Shown one piece after another: positions 1 to 5,549 of a stretch of 6,387 bases of DNA. The notes beneath the pieces are model-generated. The model was not told the DNA's origin. It did no database searches and worked only from the letters and a program-made list of their open reading frames with translations. The translations under genes and the position numbers were made by a program. Source of the DNA: Vallitaleaceae bacterium (GTDB lineage: Bacteria; Bacillota; Clostridia; Lachnospirales; Vallitaleaceae); the NCBI GenBank assembly GCA_027858555.1, contig JAQICP010000392.1:1-6387 (forward strand), written 5' to 3'. Each line of letters opens with the position of its first letter. Position 1 is the first letter of the stretch.

Positions 1-24
1 TAATAAATCATTCCATCCTTGTAG

Positions 25-1101
25 TTATTTTGATTTTCTATTTTTCTGAGCATACATGCGTTGATCTGCTAATTTCAACAAACTTTTACTTGTCATGCCT
101 TCTTTCATATATACTGCTATGCCATAACTGAATTCTATGATTTCTTCAGACCCATTAATTATATAGGGCGTCTCATGAAAATATTGTACAATGTCTTCCA
201 ACAATATTGCCATTTCATTTAAGTTGCTTTTAGCTGAAAGTATAATGAATTCATCACCACCATACCTAGAGAATACATCCGTGTCTTTCAAATGCTCTTT
301 TATGACCTTAGAAAAATAAACTAAATATTTGTCACCTTCAAGATGTCCATATAGATCGTTGATACGTTTGAATTTATCCAGATCAATACTTACTAAAACA
401 CCAGAATTCTTGTTCTGTGTATCGTGAAATAAATCCTCGAGTATCTCATTGAAGTAGGCCCTGTTATGTATGCCTGTTAGTACATCATAGCGTAAAAGAT
501 AGTTGTTTTTTTCTAAAGCATCATAAAGTTTTATGGCTTTTGCTGCCTCAATTGCAAAAATCTCTAAACTATCTATAGCATCTTGATCAAAGGCATTCTT
601 GTTATAACTATCTATATTAATCATGCCCCATAAATTACCATCTACCCATATGGGTGTACTGATAATAGTATTCATTTCTATAATCATATTATCTAATGTT
701 TCCTGTTTGCTTTTTTCTAAATTACGCTCATTAACAGTTTTAAAATTATCTATAATTGTTGTTTTATCTAACTTGCCATCTGTTCTTATATATAAAAAAG
801 TATCTTCTATGTATATCTCGACAGATTTTAATACGTTTATATCATGTTCGTATGCTGCTTTAAACACCATTAAAGAACTCTTTTCTTTATGTAGTATTGA
901 ACCCTTGTGTGCATTTGGTATAGCTTCTATAGCTTTGGCAAGTATTAGATTATAGAACTCATCTCTATTTTCAACACTGGCAGATTCAACCAATAAACTG
1001 TATATAATATTTTTAAACCTAAGTATGACAGTTTCACTCAAAACCTGATCTAGATTTTTATCATAAAAAAGGTAATTAATGATGGATGTTATAAAACTCA
1101 T
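25..1101 (-). CDS. GAF-GGDEF diguanylate cyclase, body of a frame interrupted by an upstream amber stop
   Basis: Predicted to make cyclic-di-GMP from two GTP. From the Met at 1101 it has 358 residues. Residues about 42-195 look like a GAF-type sensor domain, and about 205-355 form a GGDEF domain. Visible motifs are DVLTGIHNR (206-214), the metal-site segment SIDLDKFKRIND (238-249, Asp240), GHLEGD (252-257), the active-site RYGGDEF (279-285) and the late ADQRMYAQK (345-353). The catalytic loop is intact. The product-inhibition site RxxD is replaced by KDTD (272-275), so feedback inhibition may be weak. The Met at 1101 is a poor start: AGGGG directly abuts the ATG with no spacing. The same frame continues upstream through GGG and a TAG to a well-placed ATG at 1239. 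Residues 1-13 look like the second half of a membrane helix. The true protein is probably longer at its N-terminus, and this annotated start is only the first Met after the stop. The ligand of the GAF domain cannot be told from sequence. Confidence 0.85.
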   Translation of the reverse strand: MSFITSIINYLFYDKNLDQVLSETVILRFKNIIYSLLVESASVENRDEFYNLILAKAIEAIPNAHKGSILHKEKSSLMVFKAAYEHDINVLKSVEIYIEDTFLYIRTDGKLDKTTIIDNFKTVNERNLEKSKQETLDNMIIEMNTIISTPIWVDGNLWGMINIDSYNKNAFDQDAIDSLEIFAIEAAKAIKLYDALEKNNYLLRYDVLTGIHNRAYFNEILEDLFHDTQNKNSGVLVSIDLDKFKRINDLYGHLEGDKYLVYFSKVIKEHLKDTDVFSRYGGDEFIILSAKSNLNEMAILLEDIVQYFHETPYIINGSEEIIEFSYGIAVYMKEGMTSKSLLKLADQRMYAQKNRKSK

Positions 1102-1104
1102 CCC

Positions 1105-1239
1105 CTAAATAGTAATAACCACATATAAAAAAGGATGCTCAAATAAATTAAGTGTTGTTAAAAAATAAATAACCACAGCTAATATAATTGATAAAAATCC
1201 AATTCCGTAAAATCGAAATAGTTTTTTATTATACCTCAT
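1105..1239 (-). CDS. 44-codon hydrophobic frame: N-terminal membrane-anchor fragment of the downstream GGDEF gene
   Basis: ATG at 1239 opens a frame of 44 residues ending in TAG at 1107-1105. The start MRYNKKLFRFYG is basic. Residues about 12-33 form a hydrophobic helix, followed by a short EHP turn at 34-36. A second helix begins (FLYVVITI, 37-44) and is cut by the TAG. Only GGG separates that stop from the ATG of the cyclase at 1101, and the two frames are in register. Read through the stop, the second helix completes as GMSFITSIINYLFY before the charged DKN. The ribosome binding site GAGG sits 8 bases before the ATG, and a consensus promoter lies upstream, so this is the most credible translation start of the locus. 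It may be the N-terminal part of a broken two-helix membrane-anchored cyclase, or a genuine small membrane protein. The continuous helix across the stop favours the first. Confidence 0.7.
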   Translation of the reverse strand: MRYNKKLFRFYGIGFLSIILAVVIYFLTTLNLFEHPFLYVVITI

Positions 1240-1246
1240 ATACTTT

Positions 1247-1251
1247 ACCTC
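1247..1251 (-). promoter_or_regulatory. Ribosome binding site for the ATG at 1239
   Basis: On the minus strand GAGGT lies 8 bases (counted after GAGG) upstream of the ATG at 1239. It is much better placed than the AGGGG that touches the ATG at 1101. It supports translation beginning at 1239, that is, before the in-frame TAG. Confidence 0.65.
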
Positions 1252-1284
1252 AGACTTCTAAAATGAATTTAACAATATTCACAT

Positions 1285-1300
1285 AATTAAAATTTTAATT
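1285..1300. repeat. 16-base perfect palindrome in the GGDEF leader
   Basis: AATTAAAATTTTAATT equals its own reverse complement. It starts a few bases downstream of the transcription start expected from the promoter at 1313-1341 (about 1306), a position where a repressor could block transcription. It is made only of A and T, so chance in an AT-rich spacer is a real alternative. No known operator consensus is recognised. Confidence 0.4.
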
Positions 1301-1312
1301 TCATTCTAACCA

Positions 1313-1341
1313 ATTATAACCCCACTGATAATCACTGTCAA
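1313..1341 (-). promoter_or_regulatory. Consensus sigma-A-type promoter for the GGDEF gene
   Basis: On the minus strand a perfect -35 TTGACA (1341-1336) and a perfect -10 TATAAT (1318-1313) are separated by exactly 17 bases. The region upstream of the -35 (about 1342-1375) is strongly AT-rich, as expected of an UP element. Transcription should start near 1306, giving a leader of about 67 bases before the ATG at 1239. It lies past the terminator of the preceding operon, so the downstream GGDEF gene is a separate transcription unit. Confidence 0.8.
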
Positions 1342-1403
1342 ATTCTATAAATCATAATTTATATATCTTATTTGAGCAGAATGTTATTTTGTAGCATGTA
1401 TAA

Positions 1404-1456
1404 TACAGGATAAATTGTTCTCATGGAAAGTTTCTATAGAGAACTTTCCTATTGAA
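1404..1456. repeat. Palindromic intergenic repeat, copy 1
   Basis: A 53-base unit matching 1507-1559 at 49 of 53 positions. All four differences are transitions. Its core is an 8-base inverted repeat GGAAAGTT (1425-1432) / AACTTTCC (1442-1449) around a 9-base loop. Outside the core, TTGTTCT (1415-1421) pairs with AGAACAA (1456-1462), lengthening the stem past an internal loop. The family is not recognised; it resembles a REP-like or miniature element in style. No coding frame is apparent in it. Confidence 0.8.
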
Positions 1457-1489
1457 GAACAAAGTGTACCTCCAGTACACGTTTTATCC
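1408..1489. other. Potential three-way-junction structure built on repeat copy 1
   Basis: Three nested or adjacent inverted repeats fit a compact fold. P1 is GGATAAA (1408-1414) with TTTATCC (1483-1489). P2 is TTGTTCT/AGAACAA (1415-1421/1456-1462) continuing into GGAAAGTT/AACTTTCC. P3 is GTGTAC (1464-1469) with GTACAC (1475-1480) around the loop CTCCA. P2 stacks directly on P1, one base separates P2 from P3, and two bases separate P3 from P1. Being made of inverted repeats, it could fold as RNA from either strand or as a DNA cruciform. The pairing was found by eye and no folding energy was computed. Confidence 0.55.
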
Positions 1490-1506
1490 CACCGTGTCTC
1501 TTTCTA

Positions 1507-1559
1507 TACAGGATAAATTGTTCTCACGGAAAGTTTCTATGGAAAACTTTCCTACTGAA
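1507..1559. repeat. Palindromic intergenic repeat, copy 2 (3' part missing)
   Basis: Second copy of the 53-base unit, starting 103 bases after copy 1. Its core inverted repeat is one pair longer: GGAAAGTTT (1528-1536) with AAACTTTCC (1544-1552). Base 1544 is A where copy 1 has G (1441), so a T-A pair replaces a possible G-U wobble, a change that preserves the stem. The portions matching AGAACAA, the GTGTAC hairpin and TTTATCC of copy 1 are absent. The copy ends where the operon terminator begins. Confidence 0.75.
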
Positions 1560-1560
1560 T

Positions 1561-1602
1561 AAAAAAAACGATGCCCCTATTATCTAAAATAAGAAACATC
1601 GT
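1561..1602 (-). terminator. Intrinsic terminator of the five-gene operon
   Basis: Reading the minus strand about 21 bases after the pepD stop, ACGATG (1602-1597) pairs with CATCGT (1573-1568). The stem continues through TTTC/GGGG (three G-U wobbles and one C-G) and TTAT/ATAA around the loop TTTAG, with a two-base bulge. A run of eight T follows at 1568-1561; the first of them pairs in the stem. There is no T run on the plus-strand side, so it acts only on minus-strand transcripts. Confidence 0.85.
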
Positions 1603-1622
1603 ATATTCATGCTCTATACAGC

Positions 1623-3083
1623 TTATAACGACTTAAGTAGCGCTACCAAGTAATCCCACACACGCTCCGTCGATGCCATACTCAGCCTTTCATCTGGTGA
1701 ATGTACGGATTCCATATCAGGTCCAAAGGATATAGCATCAGCATCTTTCAATTTTTTCAAGAAGACGCCAGATTCCAAACCTGCATGTATACCTTTAACC
1801 AAAGGTTCTTTACCATATAACGTCTTATACACAGCAATGGATTTCTCTAATAATGGTGACTCAGTCCTTACATCCCAACCTGGATATTCAGATGTAACCT
1901 CAAAATCCGATCCTGTTTGTTTAGCAATTAATTCAAGCATTTTTGTCATTTGAGCTTTTTTACTATCTATTGAACTTCTTGTCGCGAATACATATTTTAT
2001 AAAACCATCTTTCAATTTCACAACACCTAGGTTTAAAGATGTCTCAACAAGATCCGGTATGTTTTGGCTCATTGCCAGGATGCCATTAGGTAGTGCATTA
2101 AGTAAGAATATGGCTGTGTCTGTTTGATCACGGGGTATTGCGTTGATTGATGATTCACATTCAATATCCTCATATACAATCGTTATATTAGGATCCGTAT
2201 GAAGGTATTCATTGCTGACTTCTAACCTGGTCTTTTCTATAACACCGGCAAATAAGTCTTCATCAAAAGCCGGTATAAGTACAAAAGCCGATGCTTCTCG
2301 AGGTATGACATTATCCTTCATACCACCGTAGATATCTACAATATTCATATCAACCGCATTATTGATATCATTTAAAACCCTACCTAGAATCTTAATGGCA
2401 TTACCGCGGTTTTGATCTATTTCAACACCTGAATGACCACCTAGAAGCCCTTTAACAACCACTTCCATCAGTATGCGTCCTTCAGTCAACAGGTCATCTG
2501 ACTCAACTGGATATTCAATATAAGCCTTTAACCCACCAGCGCAACTAACAACCAATTCACCCTCTTCTTCAGAGTCAATATTAAGAAATGTCTTGCCCTT
2601 TAACGAAGATGTGTCCATATTAAGCGCACCCGTCATACCCACTTCTTCATCTGTGGTCATGACAATCTCAAGCGCTGGATGTGCCACATCATCAGAATCT
2701 AAGAGCGCTAAGGCGAAAGCGATAGCTATACCATTATCAGCACCTAGGGTTGTTCCTTCTGCAGTTAACCAGCCATCAACTATCTTAAGATTCAATGCGT
2801 CTTTTTCAAAATCAAAGATGATATCTGAATTTTTTTCACAAACCATATCAAGATGTCCTTGAATAATAACTGTGTTAGATTTCTCGTAGCCTTTTGTTGC
2901 TTGTTTTTTAATAACAGTATTGAAATACTCGTCTCTATAAGCCACTAACCCTCTGTCTTTAGCAAACGCTAAAAGGTAATCACTCATACCTGCTTCATTG
3001 CCTGAACGTCTTGGAATTTTGGTTATTGCTTCAAAATATTGCCATACCTTTTCAGGTCTATAATCTGTAAATATGTGTCCCAT
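1623..3083 (-). CDS. pepD: Xaa-His dipeptidase (PepD, peptidase family M20)
   Basis: Cytosolic zinc aminopeptidase-like enzyme expected to cleave dipeptides such as Xaa-His, supplying free amino acids. It has 486 residues, close to the usual PepD length. The family start KVWQYFEAITKIPRRSGNE (12-30) is present. Metal and catalytic residues expected of M20 proteins are visible: H77 and D79 in QGHLDM, bridging D116 in LGADNG, catalytic E146 and ligand E147 in TTDEEVG, D170 in LNIDSE, and H433 in GIHAGLESG. The lid-domain GGHSG is at 215-219. The start at 3083 was chosen because AGGAGG lies at optimal distance and the family N-terminus begins here. The frame is open 41 codons further upstream, but that part overlaps the preceding gene. 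It is last in the operon, 10 bases after the UPF0210 stop, and is followed by the terminator. Exact substrate range cannot be read from sequence. Confidence 0.93.
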   Translation of the reverse strand: MGHIFTDYRPEKVWQYFEAITKIPRRSGNEAGMSDYLLAFAKDRGLVAYRDEYFNTVIKKQATKGYEKSNTVIIQGHLDMVCEKNSDIIFDFEKDALNLKIVDGWLTAEGTTLGADNGIAIAFALALLDSDDVAHPALEIVMTTDEEVGMTGALNMDTSSLKGKTFLNIDSEEEGELVVSCAGGLKAYIEYPVESDDLLTEGRILMEVVVKGLLGGHSGVEIDQNRGNAIKILGRVLNDINNAVDMNIVDIYGGMKDNVIPREASAFVLIPAFDEDLFAGVIEKTRLEVSNEYLHTDPNITIVYEDIECESSINAIPRDQTDTAIFLLNALPNGILAMSQNIPDLVETSLNLGVVKLKDGFIKYVFATRSSIDSKKAQMTKMLELIAKQTGSDFEVTSEYPGWDVRTESPLLEKSIAVYKTLYGKEPLVKGIHAGLESGVFLKKLKDADAISFGPDMESVHSPDERLSMASTERVWDYLVALLKSL

Positions 3084-3088
3084 AATAT

Positions 3089-3095
3089 ACCTCCT
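3089..3095 (-). promoter_or_regulatory. Ribosome binding site deciding the pepD start
   Basis: AGGAGGT on the minus strand, ending 5 bases before the ATG at 3083. Its first two bases (AG) are the last two bases of the TAG that stops the upstream UPF0210 gene, so a ribosome finishing that gene sits on the pepD start site. It argues against the longer in-frame start at 3206. Confidence 0.85.
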
Positions 3096-4452
3096 AATTT
3101 TTAAAGCTATGTATTGGTGCCGGTATTCTACCACCCCTATTGATAAATCGTTCACAGCCAAATTGATTAACCGGCATGATTGGCGCGTAGCCAAGCAATC
3201 CGCCAAATTCGACCATTTCTCCGACTTCTTTACCTATCACCGGTATAAGTCTAACGGCTGTTGTTTTATTATTAATCATGCCTATTGCCATCTCATCAGC
3301 TATGATGCCTGATATGGTGGTTGCCTTGGTACTGCCAGGTATTGCTACCATATCAAGTCCCACAGAACACACGCAAGACATTGCTTCCAACTTCTCAATG
3401 GTTAATGCGCCCATTTGAACCGCTTTAATCATACCTTGATCTTCGCTTACAGGAATAAATGCACCTGATAGCCCACCAACGTGTGAAGATGCCATTACCC
3501 CACCTTTTTTGACCTGGTCATTAAGTAATGCAAGCGCTGCTGTCGTACCTGGAGCTCCTGCATATTCAACACCGATTTCAACTAAGATATCAGCAATAGA
3601 ATCGCCGATAGCCGGTGTTGGCGCTAATGATAGATCTATAATGCCATAAGGCACACCCAGTCGTTTTGAAGCTTCTTGGGCAACTAATTGTCCAATTCTT
3701 GTAATCTTAAATGCTGTCTTTTTTATCATCTCACAAAGGGTATCAAAGTCTGCACCTCTACAACCTTCAATTGCTTTCAATATAACACCTGGTCCTGATA
3801 CCCCTACATTAATAACGGTATCGTATTCACTGACGCCATGAAATGCGCCAGCCATGAAGGGGTTGTCATCAGGTGCATTGGTAAACACAACAAACTTGGC
3901 ACAACCAATGGAATCAGCATGTTTTGTAAGTTCTGCTGTCTCAAGAATCATTTCACCAATCAGTTTTACCGCGTCCATATTGATACCGGTTCTTGTAGAA
4001 CCAACATTAACTGAACTGCACACGCGATTAGTTGAAGCTAACGCTTCAGGTATGGACCTGATTAATTTTTCATCACTTGGTGTCATACCTTTATGCACCA
4101 GTGCTGAGTAACCACCTATAAAGTTGACCCCAACAGCTTCGGCCGCCCTATCAAGGGTTTTTGCAATCTCAACGTAACTGCCATTAGTTATAGCAGACGC
4201 TGCAAGGGCAATTGGTGTTACTGATATTCTTTTATTTACAACCGGCACACCATACTCTTTTGATATGTCATCACCTGTTTTTACGAGATGTTCTGCCTTC
4301 TTTGTGATTTTATCATAGACTTTTTGGTTGAATTTTTTGATATCGCTAGATGCACAATCTAATAAGTTAATCCCCATGGTTATGGTTCGAACGTCTAAAT
4401 TCGCATTTTGAATCATATTATTTGTTTCATTTACTTCATAAATATTAATCAT
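3094..4452 (-). CDS. UPF0210 / DUF711 'PFL family' protein of unknown function
   Basis: A 452-residue protein of the conserved UPF0210 (DUF711) family. Structures are known for this family but its biochemical role is not, as far as I know; despite the 'PFL' label there is no basis here to call it a pyruvate formate-lyase. Family hallmarks are visible: the N-terminal LDVRTITMGINLLDC (19-33), NVGSTRTGINMD (149-160), NAPDDNPFMAGAFHG (192-206), a long Gly/Ala-rich central part with APTPAIGDS (277-285) and AGAPGTT (298-304), SHVGGLSGAFIPVSED (323-338), and the C-terminal RGGRIPAPIHSFKN (439-452). No signal peptide or membrane helix is seen, so it is probably cytosolic. The start at 4452 follows AGGTGAT and gives the family's usual N-terminus. 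It lies 8 bases after the ACT-domain gene, the family's common partner, suggesting joint function. Its TAG stop overlaps the pepD ribosome binding site. Confidence 0.9.
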   Translation of the reverse strand: MINIYEVNETNNMIQNANLDVRTITMGINLLDCASSDIKKFNQKVYDKITKKAEHLVKTGDDISKEYGVPVVNKRISVTPIALAASAITNGSYVEIAKTLDRAAEAVGVNFIGGYSALVHKGMTPSDEKLIRSIPEALASTNRVCSSVNVGSTRTGINMDAVKLIGEMILETAELTKHADSIGCAKFVVFTNAPDDNPFMAGAFHGVSEYDTVINVGVSGPGVILKAIEGCRGADFDTLCEMIKKTAFKITRIGQLVAQEASKRLGVPYGIIDLSLAPTPAIGDSIADILVEIGVEYAGAPGTTAALALLNDQVKKGGVMASSHVGGLSGAFIPVSEDQGMIKAVQMGALTIEKLEAMSCVCSVGLDMVAIPGSTKATTISGIIADEMAIGMINNKTTAVRLIPVIGKEVGEMVEFGGLLGYAPIMPVNQFGCERFINRGGRIPAPIHSFKN

Positions 4453-4460
4453 TCTATCAC

Positions 4461-4733
4461 CTATATTCTATGCATTTTATTGAAAATATCTTCCAATTGC
4501 AACTTTATTACAACACCGATTTCTTGACCGATTGCATCTAGATCATCCACACTGGTAGCAAAATCAGATTTTGAATTTGATAAATCCACTACCATCATCA
4601 TATTAAAATAATCACTTACTATTGTTTGATTGATCTCAAGTATATTAATCTCTTTTTCCGCTAAATACGTACATACCTTTGCCATAATGCCTACTCTATC
4701 TTTTCCGAGCACTGTTATAATACCTTTTTTCAT
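4461..4733 (-). CDS. Single ACT-domain protein, UPF0237 family
   Basis: A 90-residue protein that is essentially one ACT domain, a fold that usually binds amino acids and mediates allosteric control or dimerisation. The strand-helix start IITVLGKDRVGIMAKVCTYL (5-24) carries the ACT signature with the turn GKDRVGI (10-16). It is followed by EINILEINQTIV (28-39) and a Met-rich strand FNMMMVVD (43-50). The length matches stand-alone UPF0237 proteins, which resemble the regulatory domains of GcvR. No DNA-binding or catalytic domain is attached, so it most likely acts through a partner. The directly following UPF0210 gene is the obvious candidate, because the two families recur as neighbours in Firmicutes. 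The ATG at 4733 is preceded by AGGAGG at 5-base spacing, and that site overlaps the TAG of the upstream hydrolase gene. The bound ligand is unknown. Confidence 0.9.
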   Translation of the reverse strand: MKKGIITVLGKDRVGIMAKVCTYLAEKEINILEINQTIVSDYFNMMMVVDLSNSKSDFATSVDDLDAIGQEIGVVIKLQLEDIFNKMHRI

Positions 4734-4742
4734 AATTACCTC

Positions 4743-5537
4743 CTATATATGATATACAGCTGATACTTGATCTCTAAGCGCAACTGTTATATTAACGTTT
4801 TTTGCTACTTCTTTTAACTGTATGCCTATTTCACACTTTATGGTTTCATATGCCACATCAGGCATGTTGTTCTCGGTAGATAAATGCCCTAATATGATAT
4901 GGGTGAGGGCTTCATGATATAACTCGCATATTAATTTTGAAGTAGAATCGTTGGATAAATGGCCTAAATCGCTTTTAATCCTACGTTTTAGATAATAAGG
5001 ATACGCGCCTACATCTAACATCTTAACATCATGATTCGCTTCAATAAACAGTATATTTGAGTCCGACAGTTTCTCTTTAATATAATCATCATAATTTCCA
5101 AGATCTGTCGCGATACTTATCTTCTTGCCTTCAAAAGCAAAAGTATAGCACACTGGATGAATGGCATCGTGACTGGTTTCAAAAGGATGGATGACGATAT
5201 CGCCAATCAAAAAGTCCTGATTTGGTTCAATAACTCGATAAAGTGTCGAATCAATCTCCCCCAAACTAGAACTTTTTTTCAGCGCATGTATCGTATCACT
5301 TGTTGAGTATATTGGAATATGGTATCTTCTAGCCATAACACCTAACCCTTTAATATGATCTGAATGCTCATGGGTTATTAATATACCGTCAATTTTTTTA
5401 GCCGTTTGCCCGATTGAATTGAGTCCCATTTCTATACGCTTACCACTAATGCCAACATCTATGAGTAAGTGGGTATTATCCGTACCTACATAGATACAAT
5501 TACCACTACTACCACTTGATATGCTACATAATTTCAT
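4743..5537 (-). CDS. walJ: WalJ/YycJ-type metallo-beta-lactamase-fold hydrolase
   Basis: A 264-residue protein of the metallo-beta-lactamase fold, most like Bacillus YycJ/WalJ, which is regarded as a DNA exonuclease linked to genome maintenance and cell-wall-related phenotypes. It begins with the family's SSGSSGNCIYV (7-17), then LLIDVGISGKRIE (24-36). The metal-binding motif is THEHSDHIKGLG (55-66: H56, H58, D60, H61). Later candidate ligands are H123 in TSHDA, D145 in ATDLG, H193 in LGHLS and H218 in LGHLS. EANHDVKML (166-174) and YPYYLKRRIKSDLGHLSND (179-197) also match the family. It has no signal peptide and is presumably cytosolic. The start at 5537 follows AAAGGCGG at 6-base spacing, a weaker site than those of the next genes. 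In Bacillus this gene sits in the walRK operon. Here a GGDEF gene lies immediately upstream, so walRK is at least not adjacent. The exonuclease role is transferred from the family. Confidence 0.87.
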   Translation of the reverse strand: MKLCSISSGSSGNCIYVGTDNTHLLIDVGISGKRIEMGLNSIGQTAKKIDGILITHEHSDHIKGLGVMARRYHIPIYSTSDTIHALKKSSSLGEIDSTLYRVIEPNQDFLIGDIVIHPFETSHDAIHPVCYTFAFEGKKISIATDLGNYDDYIKEKLSDSNILFIEANHDVKMLDVGAYPYYLKRRIKSDLGHLSNDSTSKLICELYHEALTHIILGHLSTENNMPDVAYETIKCEIGIQLKEVAKNVNITVALRDQVSAVYHI

Positions 5538-5549
5538 GTTATTCCGCCT

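Noticed and set aside
1372..1404. Possible plus-strand promoter TTGAGC ... TATAAT reading into the repeats.
   Set aside because: The spacer is 21 bases, there is no correctly placed extended -10 TG, and no plus-strand gene or terminator follows.
1464..1480. The GTGTAC/GTACAC hairpin as a terminator.
   Set aside because: The stem is only 6 pairs and neither strand has a proper T run after it. It fits better as one arm of the junction structure.
1240..1489. A cyclic-di-GMP riboswitch controlling the GGDEF gene.
   Set aside because: The folded element lies upstream of the promoter, outside the expected leader, and the conserved GEMM-type sequence blocks are absent. The roughly 67-base leader is too short and shows only an AT palindrome.
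1404..1559. A CRISPR array fragment.
   Set aside because: There are only two 53-base copies with several mismatches, a 50-base spacer that itself takes part in the palindromic structure, and no cas genes nearby.
3084..3206. A 41-codon N-terminal extension of pepD, in frame back to an ATG at 3206.
   Set aside because: It overlaps the 3' end of the UPF0210 gene, has no family similarity, and the ATG at 3083 has an ideal AGGAGG site and begins at the normal PepD N-terminus.
2593..4111. Plus-strand open frames of about 80-90 codons at 2593-2862, 3073-3312 and 3854-4111, and similarly 623-955.
   Set aside because: Each lies antisense to a well-supported minus-strand gene, has no recognisable family, and shows no credible ribosome binding site context; they are coding shadows.
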